DNA of 64,000 bases from Bradyrhizobium quebecense (GCF_013373795.3 NZ_CP088022.1:2294001-2358000); one strand, 5' to 3'; shown: positions 40,706-50,496, counted from the first letter of the stretch. Made by a program: numbers and translations. Notes: generated by a model from the sequence alone, not told the origin.

Positions 40706-40952
40706 CTCGTCGACTTGCGGAAACTCCGGCGCGTTGCTGGAAAGAAGGGCGATCGTTCCAGCGACGAAGCGAACAGAGCTGCCGATGAGCGACCGCCGCC
40801 AAGCTCACCGGCTGCCGGCAGAAGCAATTTGAGTTTGGGACAAGCTCATTGTCCGATTTCACACGATCCATGCTGTCGTCGCACTGATGAACCGGCGCGA
40901 CGGTTCCTGTGACCCACGTGAGGTGGGCGTTGGGGACCCGAGGAGGTTCTAC

Positions 40953-41171
40953 ATGACAAAGCATCGAACGATTACCGGGTTCGTGGCTGTCGCCCTGCTG
41001 GCTGTCACTGCAACCGCCGCGACGATCAGGTCGCACCTGCCCCGGACCGAGGGCGTTGTCGTCTCCGACGCGGACGCGCTCCCGGCCAGGGATTTCAGCG
41101 ACCGCTGGTCCCCGATTTCAGCTTTGCCGCCGGCAACGGACATGGCTGAGCGCGCACCTGACGTGCGTTAA
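40953..41171 (+). CDS. Small signal-peptide-bearing hypothetical protein (72 aa)
   Basis: ATG 40953 follows a perfect AGGAGG. MTKHRTITGFVAVALLAVTA then TAATIRSHLP is a signal or anchor sequence. The mature part is short and unremarkable (TEGVVVSDADALPARDFSDR, WSPISALPPATDMAERAPDV). Exported; no family recognised. It is probably monocistronic. Confidence 0.6.
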   Translation: MTKHRTITGFVAVALLAVTATAATIRSHLPRTEGVVVSDADALPARDFSDRWSPISALPPATDMAERAPDVR

Positions 41172-41405
41172 GCCGGTCACCGACGCATTCGCGGACACGC
41201 CGCGCACAGAGTTTACCGCAGCACGAAGGCCCCGCCGAAGCGGGCCGGATGTTGAATGACTCGAGTTTGAACGACTTGATCTCAAACGACTTGGTCGCGA
41301 ATAGAACTAACGGTTCCGCCGCGCCGGAATAGCGCAGCGATTCACCTTACACACACGCTGAAAATCCACGGATGGCTGAGCGCGAAACGTGCCCGAGCCG
41401 AAATA

Positions 41406-41840
41406 TCAGTTGCTCAATGTGTCGGTCGCGATCTTCTTCTTGAGTGCTTCGCAGGTGTTCCTGACCTCCGTGGTCATCAACGAGACGGCTTCGATCTGCA
41501 GGAAAAAACGCTTGCCCTGATCGCGGTAGCCCGCGGCGAACTCCTTGATTTCCGCGATCATGTCGTGGACACCCGCCACCATGACCTCGCAGTTCTTGGC
41601 GGCCAATTGCAGTTCCGTTCCAAGGGCCTCGATCTCTTTCACGGCCGCTTCGTATTCGCGCACGACCGCCTCGGCCGATAGCTTGCCCACCTCGTTGACG
41701 CCGTTGCGGTGCTCGACGTAGTCCGGCATCGGCGAGAGAGGCCGAATATTGCCGCGTGGGCGATGCGTACTCACCGTGTCGATTTCGCCCTCGGTCGTTT
41801 CCATCGGGGCGCGGGCGAGGACTTCTGCACTAACACTCAT
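41406..41840 (-). CDS. Hypothetical coiled-coil protein (144 aa)
   Basis: ATG 41840; a longer frame (41963) reads through a repeat. The first 50 residues are polar and probably disordered (TEGEIDTVSTHRPRGNIRPL). The rest is helical: LSAEAVVREYEAAVKEIEAL, GTELQLAAKNCEVMVAGVHD, MIAEIKEFAAGYRDQGKRFF, LQIEAVSLMTTEVRNTCEAL. The heptad-like pattern suggests a coiled coil, resembling methyl-accepting or phasin-like helices in general form only. Cytoplasmic. Function unknown. Confidence 0.65.
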   Translation of the reverse strand: MSVSAEVLARAPMETTEGEIDTVSTHRPRGNIRPLSPMPDYVEHRNGVNEVGKLSAEAVVREYEAAVKEIEALGTELQLAAKNCEVMVAGVHDMIAEIKEFAAGYRDQGKRFFLQIEAVSLMTTEVRNTCEALKKKIATDTLSN

Positions 41841-41960
41841 GCGAACGCTCCATAAGTTGTTACGGCGAATGGAGTTTAGCAATGTCAACGGATTTGTCTC
41901 GCTTTTCCACAAGTTTGAAGCAGTCCGATTGTGCGTCGCAGCACGACGAATCCCACGCCA

Positions 41961-41993
41961 CAATCGCTGCGCCGGGCATCGCGCGTGGGGTAG
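41961..41993 (+). repeat. 33-bp copy of the GlxA gene 3' end
   Basis: The first 25 bases (CAATCGCTGCGCCGGGCATC, then GCGCG) are identical to 40673-40697; the next eight match at six, ending GTAG in both. In the GlxA-type gene these bases encode the last residues and stop codon. This may be a dispersed repeat that supplies a 3' end, or the remnant of a second such gene. Confidence 0.75.
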
Positions 41994-42035
41994 CGAGGCG
42001 TCGGGGGATCGGGTTCGTTTGCCGTCCGCGAAGCG

Positions 42036-43397
42036 TCAGGGGTGCGCCGTTGCCCCTTTGCGCTGACGACGCGCGTAGGCCGCGCCCCAACCGAGCCCAA
42101 GCAGCGCCGCGGCGAGCGAGCCCCCGAGCACGCCCAGCTTTGCCGCGTTGAGCAACGCCTCGTCGGGGAAGGCGAGCATGGCGGTGAAAATCGACATGGT
42201 GAAACCGATTCCGGCCAACAGGCCGATGAGGCAGACGCCGCCCCACGTCATGCCGGGTGCGAGCCGACAGCGCCCCGACTTGACCGCGAGCCAGGTGGCA
42301 CCGACCACACCGACCGGTTTTCCCAAGGCAAGGGCAAGCCCCACGCCCAGCATCACGGATTGAGGTCCGGCAGCGAGGCCGGAAGCTGTCAGGCTGATGC
42401 CGGCGTTCGCCAACGCGAACAAGGGCATGATGCCGAAGGCGACCCAGCCATGCAGCGCCGTCTGCACGCGCACGACGGGTGGCAACATCTCGCGATGCGC
42501 GACGTGGAGCGCACGGCGCCGTGACCTGAGGCGATGGATATCCTTCCAGGCCGCATCGCCGTCGCGCAACTCCGCGACCACGCGCGACACCATTTGCAGG
42601 GGCGGCTCCCGCAGCGGCATCGGCCGCACCGGGGTCATCAGGCCGAGCACGACACCGGCAAGGGTCGGATGCGCTCCGCTCATCAGCAGCCCGGTCCAGA
42701 CCAGTGCGCCCGCCGGAACGTAGGCGAGGGCGGAGCCGACGCCGATCCGCTGAAGCCCGACGACCATCAGAATGCCGAGCGCCGCCACGACAAACCCGCT
42801 CAGCTCCAGTCCGCCGGAGTAGACGAAGGCAATGATCAACACCGCGATGACGTCGTCGATGATCGCGAGCGCCAGCAGGAACACCCGTAGATTGACCGGG
42901 ATCGATCGTCCCAGCAAAGCGAGCGCGCCCACGGCAAAGGCGATGTCCGTTGCCGTCGGTACGGCCCAGCCCTGGCCGCGCACGGGATCGGCATTCAGGC
43001 CAATGTAGATGAGTGCCGGGGCGATGACGCCGCCGGCTGCCGCGATCACGGGCAGCATCGCCTGGTCGAATCTGCTCAGCGCGCCTTCATGTATCTCGCG
43101 CCGAATCTCCATGCCGACGACGAGGAAGAAAATCGTCATCAGCCCTTCGTTGATCCAGAAATGCAGCGATCGGGAGCTGACGAAGCCGCCAAACCCGATC
43201 GAGAGCTGCTGGTGCCAGAGCGCGTGATAGCTGTCGGCGAAAGCAGAGTTGGCCCAGATCATTGCAGCGGCTGCCGCAGCCAGCAGTACGCCGCCGCTGA
43301 CGGCTTCGACGTGCAGGAAGCGCTGGAGCGTGGCGAACGCCTGCTCGGCAAGTCGTTGGGCTCGCGGCAGGTCCTGGGCGGGCAGTCGGTGATCCAT
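42036..43397 (-). CDS. nhaA: Na+/H+ antiporter NhaA
   Basis: About 453 residues, longer than E. coli NhaA (388) owing to a longer loop after helix 8. NhaA features: [40 protein letters not shown] (the 'GLM-x-x-FFL-x-x-GLE-x-K/R' motif), [20 protein letters not shown], and the ion site [20 protein letters not shown] (Asp pair). The insert [20 protein letters not shown], then [15 protein letters not shown], looks cytoplasmic and is shared by many rhizobial NhaAs. Exchanges Na+ for H+ at alkaline pH. Started at ATG 43397; GTG 43406 also possible. Confidence 0.93.
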   Translation of the reverse strand: MDHRLPAQDLPRAQRLAEQAFATLQRFLHVEAVSGGVLLAAAAAAMIWANSAFADSYHALWHQQLSIGFGGFVSSRSLHFWINEGLMTIFFLVVGMEIRREIHEGALSRFDQAMLPVIAAAGGVIAPALIYIGLNADPVRGQGWAVPTATDIAFAVGALALLGRSIPVNLRVFLLALAIIDDVIAVLIIAFVYSGGLELSGFVVAALGILMVVGLQRIGVGSALAYVPAGALVWTGLLMSGAHPTLAGVVLGLMTPVRPMPLREPPLQMVSRVVAELRDGDAAWKDIHRLRSRRRALHVAHREMLPPVVRVQTALHGWVAFGIMPLFALANAGISLTASGLAAGPQSVMLGVGLALALGKPVGVVGATWLAVKSGRCRLAPGMTWGGVCLIGLLAGIGFTMSIFTAMLAFPDEALLNAAKLGVLGGSLAAALLGLGWGAAYARRQRKGATAHP

Positions 43398-43406
43398 CGG
43401 GCGCAC

Positions 43407-43591
43407 GCAGTCCGCGTGGTGGCCCGACCATCGCTTTACCTGTCACTGCGGCATGCAGCTAACACCCACTGCTCGTTTTGCACGGCGACAGGCATAGGGC
43501 AACCCTGTTCTCGGGCCTGCGACTGTTTGGCATATCGCCGGCAGCAGAACCCGGAACATGGTGCTTACGACATCCTGCCCGAGGCTGGCGG
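43407..43591. other. Intergenic region, no gene seen
   Basis: Together with the stretch to 43828 this forms a 420-base gap between minus-strand genes. The plus-strand ORFs are antisense extensions. It probably contains the nhaA promoter. Confidence 0.5.
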
Positions 43592-43699
43592 TCAGAGCCA
43601 GGTTGTGAGCGCGCCGAGTTGGGTTGCGGCACCGAAGATCAACAGGACCGCGATGCACGCCGGCAGAGAATACGGGTTCCGATCGTTGTCTTGTGGCAT
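43592..43699 (-). CDS. Candidate tiny membrane protein (35 aa)
   Basis: ATG 43699 opens MPQDNDRNPYSLPACIAVLL, then IFGAATQLGALTTWL and stop. A polar start followed by one hydrophobic helix, as in many small membrane proteins; the following codons after the stop run into another frame. The ribosome-binding site is weak, so it is listed as a candidate only. Confidence 0.3.
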   Translation of the reverse strand: MPQDNDRNPYSLPACIAVLLIFGAATQLGALTTWL

Positions 43700-43828
43700 G
43701 GCAGCACCAATCCGGGAGGGATCTCCCATGCGCGCGAAAGCTGCGCTGATCACCTGATCGAATATCAGAGCGACCGCATAGGAATGCGAGACGAACGGCG
43801 GAGGCGCGTTATAGGCGCGGAATAAGTG

Positions 43829-45064
43829 TCAGCCCTGGTCGGCTTCCAGCAGCCCGAGCTTCGAGGCAAGCCAGCGCGTGGTGGAGGCCTGGATCAGGAT
43901 GGTGGTCAGGATCGCGACGAAGGTGACGGAGGCGATCATCTCCGCTCCCGGCGCCTTCATGCCGAGCATGAGGCCGGCGAGCGCGGCGGGGATGACGCCT
44001 GTTTCGCGGGTCCAGCACATGAACAGCAGTTCCGCGAAACTCCAGCGCGCGCGACGGTCGGGCAGCGCACACAGGAAGACGGTCGCGGGGCGCGCAAGAA
44101 ACATCAACACCAGCGTGACTGCCACGCCACCAATCCAATACTGCTGCATCAGGGCAAAATTGACTTGAGCACCCAGCAGAATGAAAATGAACAGACGCAG
44201 AATGAAGGCCGTGGTCAGCACGAACTCATCGAGCTTCTGCGCTTCGCCCGGCTCCATCTGGAACCCGAAACGTTCCTTGTTGCCGAGCATGATGCCGAAC
44301 ACGAACACGGCCATGAAGCCGGATGCGTGCATGCCCTCGGCGGCGAAATAGGCGCTGATGACGGCGACGACGGTCACCACCGGCGCGTATTCAGCAAGGA
44401 ATGCCCACTTCTCGTGAGCGATCAACAATGCCGCGAGATAACCCAGCATGATGCCGGCGACGATACCGATGGCGGAATGCGTCACCAGCTCGAACAAGGT
44501 GGCGGAGAGCGAGAACGCGCTGCCTGTCGCCATCCCCAGAAAGCTGAAGGTGATGATTGCCCCCACGGCGTCGTTGAACGCGGACTCGCTCATCACGGTC
44601 TGCGCAACACGGTCCCTGATGCGAACCTGGCGGAAGATCGGTACGAGTGTCGCCGGATCGGTCGAGGCGAGCGTTGCCGCGAGCAGGAACGCCACGACCG
44701 CGGGAACGCTCAGAATGAATTTGGCCGCCAGTCCCGTGATGGTCGCAGTGATCACGACGCCCGCCGTCGCGATCACTGCGATCGTGATCCAGACCTGTTT
44801 CAGCACGGCGAGCCGCAGCGTCGCACCGCCGTCGAACAGGATGTAGCTTGCGCCGAACAGCAGAATGATCTGGTTCAGCGCGGAATCGGCTGCGATATCG
44901 ACAAGTCCAAGGGCATGCGGGCCGATCAGGATGCCGACGATGAGGAATACCGCGACGTCGGGAATCCTGACCTTCTGGGCGAAGAGCGCCGCGACTGTAC
45001 CGATCGCCAGGACCAGACCGCAGGAGAGCAGCGTGTGCCTGGCGATTTCGATCGAGGAGGACAC
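43829..45064 (-). CDS. Cation:proton antiporter, CPA1/NhaP-like (411 aa)
   Basis: GTG 45064 shares a base with the stop codon of the preceding esterase gene (TAGTG), giving a coupled start; longer frames overlap that gene. About twelve membrane segments. CPA motifs: ILLFGASYILFDGGATLRLA, LAATLASTDPATLVPIFRQV, RIRDRVAQTVMSESAFNDAV (the N-D ion-binding pair), GAIITFSFLGMATG, and CWTRETGVIPAALAGLMLGM (late R-E/T-G motif). Exchanges Na+ or K+ for H+. Together with NhaA it forms an ion-homeostasis block. Confidence 0.87.
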   Translation of the reverse strand: MSSSIEIARHTLLSCGLVLAIGTVAALFAQKVRIPDVAVFLIVGILIGPHALGLVDIAADSALNQIILLFGASYILFDGGATLRLAVLKQVWITIAVIATAGVVITATITGLAAKFILSVPAVVAFLLAATLASTDPATLVPIFRQVRIRDRVAQTVMSESAFNDAVGAIITFSFLGMATGSAFSLSATLFELVTHSAIGIVAGIMLGYLAALLIAHEKWAFLAEYAPVVTVVAVISAYFAAEGMHASGFMAVFVFGIMLGNKERFGFQMEPGEAQKLDEFVLTTAFILRLFIFILLGAQVNFALMQQYWIGGVAVTLVLMFLARPATVFLCALPDRRARWSFAELLFMCWTRETGVIPAALAGLMLGMKAPGAEMIASVTFVAILTTILIQASTTRWLASKLGLLEADQG

Positions 45065-46005
45065 TAGCCCTGTGCCTTCAGCCAGGCGCTGATCTCGGTC
45101 ACCGCGACATTGGCCTGGTTGAGCAGTTTGCCCATGGTGAAGAAGCCATGGAACTGGCCGGGGAAATGCCGGTAGGTCAAGGGCACGCCGGCATCCCTGA
45201 GGAATGTCGCATACTCGTCGCCTTCGTCGCGCAGCGGATCGGCGCCCGCGGTCAGCACATAGGCCGGCGGCAATCCGGCAAAGTCTTTCGCGCGCGCGGG
45301 CGAGGCGCGCCAGTCGCTGTGGTCGGCGTCGCCGAGATAGTGGTTGCCGAACCAGCCGATCACCGAATGCGTCAAGAGGATGCTGGTCTCGGGCTCGCGG
45401 TGCGAGGGATGCTTCCGCGAGAAATCGGTCGCGGGATAGACCAGCAGCTGGGCGGCGAGCTTCGGTCCGCCGTCGCGGGCGGTGAGGGCAACCACGGCCG
45501 CGAGGTTGCCGCCGGCGCTGTCGCCGCCGACGATCAGGCGCGAAGCATCGATGCCGAGATCCCGAGCATTGGCGGCGACCCATTTGGTCGCGGTGACGGC
45601 GTCGTCCACCGCGGCAGGGAAGCGGTGCTCGGGCGCGAGCCGGTAATCGACTGAGATCACGATCAGCTCGCCCTCATGGGCAAGCTTCTGGCAAACTACC
45701 TCATGGGTATCGAGATCGCCGATCACCCAGCCGCCGCCATGGAAGAACATCAGGCACGGCACGAGCCCGTCTGTCTTGCGCAGCGTCTTCGGCGTGTAGA
45801 TGCGGGCCGGGATCGCGCCGTGCGGCGCCGGGATCGCAAGCTCGTTGCTTGAATCAAGCGCCGGCGGCTCGGGATTGGAGACGATGCGGGCGGCCCGATA
45901 ATATTCGCGCGCTTCCGGTGCGGTCAGCGATTCATAGGCGGGGCGGCCGGCCTCCTGGAAAGCTTTGTAGACGGCGGCGGCATCGGGATCGAGAACGACG
46001 GGCAT
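45064..46005 (-). CDS. Alpha/beta hydrolase, HSL-type esterase/lipase (313 aa)
   Basis: Family IV esterase. CLMFFHGGGWVIGDLDTHEV gives the H-G-G-G oxyanion motif, LIVGGDSAGGNLAAVVALTA the G-D-S-A-G nucleophile, VLTAGADPLRDEGDEYATFL the acid (D-P-L-R-D-E-G) and YRHFPGQFHGFFTMGKLLNQ the His. Cleaves short acyl esters; the natural substrate is unknown. ATG 46005 lies a few bases after AGAAGG. Downstream antiporter coupled by overlap; SDR gene 36 bases upstream, so the three form one minus-strand operon. Confidence 0.9.
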   Translation of the reverse strand: MPVVLDPDAAAVYKAFQEAGRPAYESLTAPEAREYYRAARIVSNPEPPALDSSNELAIPAPHGAIPARIYTPKTLRKTDGLVPCLMFFHGGGWVIGDLDTHEVVCQKLAHEGELIVISVDYRLAPEHRFPAAVDDAVTATKWVAANARDLGIDASRLIVGGDSAGGNLAAVVALTARDGGPKLAAQLLVYPATDFSRKHPSHREPETSILLTHSVIGWFGNHYLGDADHSDWRASPARAKDFAGLPPAYVLTAGADPLRDEGDEYATFLRDAGVPLTYRHFPGQFHGFFTMGKLLNQANVAVTEISAWLKAQG

Positions 46006-46041
46006 AGACGACAAACCTTCTTGTGATGCTGAACTAGAGCG

Positions 46042-46821
46042 TCAGGCGGCGGTGCGGCCGCCGTCGACGGTGTAGGCGGAGCCGGAGACGTAGCTCGCCT
46101 CGTCGGAAGCGAGGAAAGCGACGATCGATGCGACCTCGCTCGCGAGGCCGAGCCGGCGTGCCGGGATGCGGTCGACGATCTTCTCGACCGGCGGCGGCGC
46201 GTTGCCGCCGGAACGGCCCTGCAGGATGGTGTTCAGCATCCGGCTCTCGATCATGCCGGGGCAGACGCAATTGACCCGCACGCCGGTGCCGCTGCATTCC
46301 CAGGCCGCGCTCTTGGTCAGCCCGATCACGGCATGCTTGCTGGCGCTGTAGACCGCGATCATCGGCGATCCCATCAGGCCGGCGATCGAGGCGGTGTTGA
46401 TGATGCTGCCCTTGTTCTGCTTCAGCATCACCGGCAGCACATATTTCATGCCGAGGAAGACGCCGACGACATTGACGTCGAGCACCCGGCGAAAGCTCTC
46501 CAGCGAATATTCCGGGATCGGCCTGATGTCGCCCTCGATGCCGGCGTTGTTGTAGAAGGCGTCGATGGTGCCGAAGCGGTCCACGGCGGTACGGACATAG
46601 TCCTTGACCTCGTCCTCATCGGTGACGTCGGCGGCGATCGCGAGGGCCTCGGCCGAGGCGGGCAGGTCCTTGATGGCGGCGCTGAGGTCGGCCTCCTTGC
46701 GGTCGACCGCGACGATCCGCGCCCCGCGCTCTGCAAGCAGTTGGAGCGTGGCGGTTCCTATGACGCCGGCAGCCCCGGTGACGACGGCAACCCGGCCGTC
46801 GAGCCTGATGCGATCTGGCAT
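46042..46821 (-). CDS. Short-chain dehydrogenase/reductase (259 aa)
   Basis: Classical SDR: VAVVTGAAGVIGTATLQLLA (cofactor T-G-x-x-x-G-x-G), ADVTDEDEVKDYVRTAVDRF, FYNNAGIEGDIRPI (N-N-A-G), SIINTASIAGLMGSPMIAVY with the Ser, YSASKHAVIGLTKSAAWECS (Y-x-x-x-K), and VRVNCVCPGMIESRMLNTIL. The acidic residue after strand 2 (VAVDRKEADL) indicates NAD. First gene of the operon with the esterase and antiporter. Substrate unknown. Confidence 0.92.
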   Translation of the reverse strand: MPDRIRLDGRVAVVTGAAGVIGTATLQLLAERGARIVAVDRKEADLSAAIKDLPASAEALAIAADVTDEDEVKDYVRTAVDRFGTIDAFYNNAGIEGDIRPIPEYSLESFRRVLDVNVVGVFLGMKYVLPVMLKQNKGSIINTASIAGLMGSPMIAVYSASKHAVIGLTKSAAWECSGTGVRVNCVCPGMIESRMLNTILQGRSGGNAPPPVEKIVDRIPARRLGLASEVASIVAFLASDEASYVSGSAYTVDGGRTAA

Positions 46822-47077
46822 GTTTGGGTTTCCTCTGGCTGGTCCGGTTCGATCCGGATTTTCCTGGTTTTCACGCGGTGCCGCGCGCCTTCAGCGTGAC
46901 GACTATCACACGTGTTCCCAGGAGTGACCAGAGGGTGACCAGTGCCTGGCGGAGGGCCGGGGACGGGCGTCCGCGCGCCCTTTCCCCGCCGTATTCGGCG
47001 TGTTAACCGGTGGCCTGCGAGCGGCCGATATCAAGGTAAACTGTCGCGAGCCCGATTCGCCCTTTAAAGCCCGCGAG
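46822..47077. other. Divergent promoter region, no gene seen
   Basis: 256 bases between the SDR operon and the DUF2155 gene. GTGACCAGAGGGTGACCAGTG (about 46923) contains a short direct repeat (GTGACCAG twice, 11 bases apart) that could be a regulatory site. Confidence 0.4.
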
Positions 47078-48091
47078 ATGCTTCGAACCATTGCCCTGAC
47101 TGGCTTTGCGGCCTTGGTTGCCGCCTCAACCATCTCGCTTGCGCCGCCCGCGCGCGCGCAGATCGGAACGATTTTCTCCGATCCCGCGCCGCGTCCGCCC
47201 GGCTCGATTCCGCGTGGCCAGGCGGCGCCTCCCAGCGACGACGACGAGGAAGTGCCGGAACTGCCGCGCGGGCGCCTGTTGCCGACGCAGCCGCGGGCGT
47301 TGCCGCCGGGCCAGGCGGTGCCGCCGCCCGGCAGCGTGCAGTCGCAGCCTTTGGCGCCGCCGCCAGGTAGCACGGTCGCTCCGCCCGGCGTTGCCGTACA
47401 GCCGCCGCAGCCCGGCGGCCCCGCCGTTGCCAACACACCGCCCGGTGCCAATCCGCTGCCTGGCCTGCCGCCGGGGCAGCGTCAGCCCAAGGGGACGCCG
47501 CAGGGCGCGCCACAGGGCACCCCGCCGCAGACGCCTGCCGCGTTGCAGCCGGGCGATGAGGTCGTGCAGGAGCCGCCGTCGACCAAGATCACCAACAAGA
47601 AGGCGAGCTTCTCCGGCCTCGACAAGATCACCGGACGCATCATCAATTTCGACGAGGATATCGGCGAGACCGTGCAGTTCGGCGCACTGCGGGTGAAGAC
47701 CGATGCCTGCTACACCAGGCCGTCGACGGAAGCCGCCAACACCGACGCCTTTGTCGAGGTCGACGAGATCACGCTGCAGGGCGAGGTGAAGCGGATCTTC
47801 TCGGGCTGGATGTTCGCGGCGAGCCCCGGCCTGCATGGCGTCGAGCATCCGATCTACGACATCTGGCTGACCGACTGCAAAGGGCCGGACCAGACCATCG
47901 TGACCGCCGCGCCCGATCCGCCGAAGGCGCCGACGCCGCCTCCGCCGCCGGCCCAGAAGCGTGCGCCGCCGAAGCAGGCCGCGCCGCGTCCGCCGCCGCA
48001 GCCGCTGCCGCAATACCAGCAGCAGCCGCCACCTCCGCCGCCCCAGCAGCAGCGGCCGGGCGGACTGTTCGGCGGATTGTTCGGGAACTAG
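47078..48091 (+). CDS. DUF2155-domain secreted protein (337 aa)
   Basis: ATG 47078 begins a signal peptide (IALTGFAALVAASTISLAPP with ARA cleavage). A long Pro/Gln/Gly linker follows (about residues 30-165), then the DUF2155 domain: KASFSGLDKITGRIINFDED, IGETVQFGALRVKTDACYTR, AFVEVDEITLQGEVKRIFSG, WMFAASPGLHGVEHPIYDIW, LTDCK. A second Pro/Gln-rich tail (about 275-337) ends GGLFGGLFGN. The domain is found only in alphaproteobacteria, usually beside aat and complex I NDUFA12; function unknown, probably periplasmic. Confidence 0.92.
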   Translation: MLRTIALTGFAALVAASTISLAPPARAQIGTIFSDPAPRPPGSIPRGQAAPPSDDDEEVPELPRGRLLPTQPRALPPGQAVPPPGSVQSQPLAPPPGSTVAPPGVAVQPPQPGGPAVANTPPGANPLPGLPPGQRQPKGTPQGAPQGTPPQTPAALQPGDEVVQEPPSTKITNKKASFSGLDKITGRIINFDEDIGETVQFGALRVKTDACYTRPSTEAANTDAFVEVDEITLQGEVKRIFSGWMFAASPGLHGVEHPIYDIWLTDCKGPDQTIVTAAPDPPKAPTPPPPPAQKRAPPKQAAPRPPPQPLPQYQQQPPPPPPQQQRPGGLFGGLFGN

Positions 48092-48153
48092 TCTCGGTCA
48101 CGTCGCGCGGATTGGCGCTTCATCCGGACTACATGCTACGGCGCAGTCATACA

Positions 48154-48834
48154 TCAATTGCGCGCGGCGATGATCGCCAGCGCGTCGGCACCCTTGACCG
48201 GTTGCGTGGTGTCGAGCTTGCGGAAATCCGCAGGCGCGCCTGAGATCGCCTTGTCGAGCAGCGCCCGATAGCGGCGGCGCGAAATCTCCACCGCGCCGAA
48301 TGTCTTCAGATGCTCGGTCACATACTGCGTGTCGAGCAATTCGAACCCGCCCGCGATCAGCCGCGCCACCAGATGCACCAGCGCGACCTTCGACGCGTCG
48401 CGCGCGGTGTGAAACATGCTTTCGCCGAAGAAGGCGCGGCCGAGGCTGACGCCGTAGAGGCCGCCGACCAGAATGTCGTCCTGCCAGACCTCGACGCTGT
48501 GGCAATGGCCTGACGCGTGCAGCCCGACATAGAGATCGCGGATGCGCTTGTTGATCCAGGTGTCGTCACGGCCGGGCTGCGGCGCCGCGCAACCGGCGAT
48601 CACGGCCTTGAACGCGGTATCGACGGTGACGGTGAACACATCCGAGCGCACGGTGCGCGCCAGGCGGGAGGCGACACGGAAGCCGTCGAATGGAATCACG
48701 CCGCGCAATTCCGGCTCGACCCAGAACAGCGTCGGATCGTCGGCGCTCTCCGCCATCGGGAAGATGCCGCAGGCATAGGCGCGCAGCAGCACCTCGGGCG
48801 TGATCTCGGAGGAGGCGGAGTCGCGTGAGGTCAT
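48154..48834 (-). CDS. aat: Leucyl/phenylalanyl-tRNA-protein transferase
   Basis: 226 residues. Adds Leu or Phe to N-terminal Arg/Lys of proteins, marking them for ClpAP. GNAT-like fold with the family signatures [100 protein letters not shown] and [20 protein letters not shown]. Convergent with the DUF2155 gene (62-base gap). Confidence 0.95.
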   Translation of the reverse strand: MTSRDSASSEITPEVLLRAYACGIFPMAESADDPTLFWVEPELRGVIPFDGFRVASRLARTVRSDVFTVTVDTAFKAVIAGCAAPQPGRDDTWINKRIRDLYVGLHASGHCHSVEVWQDDILVGGLYGVSLGRAFFGESMFHTARDASKVALVHLVARLIAGGFELLDTQYVTEHLKTFGAVEISRRRYRALLDKAISGAPADFRKLDTTQPVKGADALAIIAARN

Positions 48835-49050
48835 GCCGGCGAAGATAGCAAAGCGCGGGCGGTCTTGCGATGGGGCCTGCCACGGGGTCGCGACGTGTTG
48901 ACGAAACGCGCCGGTTCCTCCACAAGCCGCGCCATTCCGCCGCAGTTTCCCGAGACGGACTGCGCGGCCATGCTACATTGCCGCAAAAAGATGGCGCCGC
49001 CGCCCGGGACATGGCGCCCGACAATCAACACAGGTGAGGGGGGACGCTGC

Positions 49051-50496
49051 ATGAAATCGTCATGGCGGACGTTTGCGCCGTTGCTGGTCTGGCTGGTGAT
49101 CTATCTGGTCCCGGTGCCATCAGGGCTGAACGCCAATCAGTGGCACTATTTTGCGGTGTTCGCCGCGGTCATCACCGGGCTGATCCTCGAATCGATGCCG
49201 GTCGGCGCGGTCGGCCTGATCGGCCTGACGGTCGCCGGGGTCGGCGGTTATGTCGAGCCCGACCCGAACAAGTCGCTGCGCTGGATGCTCGCCGGCTTTT
49301 CCGAGAGCACGGTGTGGCTGATCGTCGGCGCCTTCGTGTTTTCGATCGGCTACCGCAAGAGCGGGCTCGGCCGCCGGCTGGCGCTGCTCTTGGTGCGCGG
49401 GCTCGGCCGCCGCACCATTGGGCTCGGCTATGCGGTGGCGTTCTCCGATCTGGTGCTGGCGCCGGCGACGCCCTCCAACACCGCACGCTCGGGCGGCACC
49501 ATCTATCCGATCGTCAGCAACATCCCGCGCATCTACGGCTCCGAGCCCGGTCCGACCGCGGGCAGGATCGGCACCTTCGTGATGTGGACCGCGTTTGCGA
49601 CCACGGCCGTCACCAGCTCGCTGTTTCTGACCGCGCTGGCGCCGAACGCCGCCGCGCTCTCGATCGCCAAGAAGCTCGTCAATATCGAGGTCGGCTGGTC
49701 GCAATGGTTCATCGGCTTCGCGCCGCTCGGTATCCTTCTGCTGCTGCTGGTGCCGCTGCTGAGCTACGCCGTCTGCCGGCCGGAGATCAAGGCCAGCCCG
49801 GAGATCGTGACTTGGAGCGAGGGCGAGCTCGCCAAGATGGGGCCGCCGTCGCGGCACGAATGGGTCATGGCGGTGCTGGTGCTGCTCGCGATGTTCCTGT
49901 GGATCTGCGGCTCCAACCCCAATATCAGCGTGCCGCTGCTCGGCTCGAACTTCATCAACGCGACCACGGTGGTGTTCGTCGTGATCTCGCTGATGCTGCT
50001 CACAGGCGTGATCGCGTTCGAGGACATCGTCGCGGAGAAGAGCGCGTGGGAGGTCTTTTTCTATTTCACCTCGCTGCTCACGCTGTCGTCTGGTCTCAAC
50101 GAGATCGGCTTCATCAAATGGGTGGCCGAGGGTTATGCGAAGCCGCTCTCCGGCACGTCGCCGATGGTCGGGATGATCCTGCTCGTCACATTCTTCTTCT
50201 GGATCCACTATTTCTTCTCGAGCATCACCTCGCATACCGCCGCCGTGCTGCCGGTGGTGCTCGCGGTCGGCTCCAGCATTCCCGGCCTGTCGGTGCAGAC
50301 CCTGATGCTGCTGTGCGTCTATTCGCTCGGGCTGATGGGGGTGATCTCGCCCTACGCCACGGGACCGGCGCCGATGTATTACGGCAGCGGCTATATCGGC
50401 AAAGGCGACTTCTGGAAGTTCGGGCTGATCTTCGGCGTAATCTACTTTGCCGGATTGTTGCTGATCGTGTTGCCCTGGCTACAGATGATCGGGTAA
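49051..50496 (+). CDS. DASS/SLC13-family anion symporter (481 aa)
   Basis: About twelve membrane helices. Signatures of the dicarboxylate translocator branch (CitT/SodiT1): LILESMPVGAVGLIGLTVAG, LWLIVGAFVFSIGYRKSGLG, APATPSNTARSGGTIYPIVS (the 'S-N-T' substrate motif of repeat 1), FVMWTAFATTAVTSSLFLTA, and in repeat 2 HYFFSSITSHTAAVLPVVLA (S-x-T-S-H-T). Imports or exchanges dicarboxylates such as 2-oxoglutarate or malate; Na+ use is likely but not proved. ATG 49051 has GAGGGGGGA upstream. Confidence 0.9.
   Translation: MKSSWRTFAPLLVWLVIYLVPVPSGLNANQWHYFAVFAAVITGLILESMPVGAVGLIGLTVAGVGGYVEPDPNKSLRWMLAGFSESTVWLIVGAFVFSIGYRKSGLGRRLALLLVRGLGRRTIGLGYAVAFSDLVLAPATPSNTARSGGTIYPIVSNIPRIYGSEPGPTAGRIGTFVMWTAFATTAVTSSLFLTALAPNAAALSIAKKLVNIEVGWSQWFIGFAPLGILLLLLVPLLSYAVCRPEIKASPEIVTWSEGELAKMGPPSRHEWVMAVLVLLAMFLWICGSNPNISVPLLGSNFINATTVVFVVISLMLLTGVIAFEDIVAEKSAWEVFFYFTSLLTLSSGLNEIGFIKWVAEGYAKPLSGTSPMVGMILLVTFFFWIHYFFSSITSHTAAVLPVVLAVGSSIPGLSVQTLMLLCVYSLGLMGVISPYATGPAPMYYGSGYIGKGDFWKFGLIFGVIYFAGLLLIVLPWLQMIG

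Noticed and set aside
43826..45067. 413-codon plus-strand frame over the CPA antiporter
   Set aside because: It is antisense to a well-defined membrane protein gene; no protein-like features.
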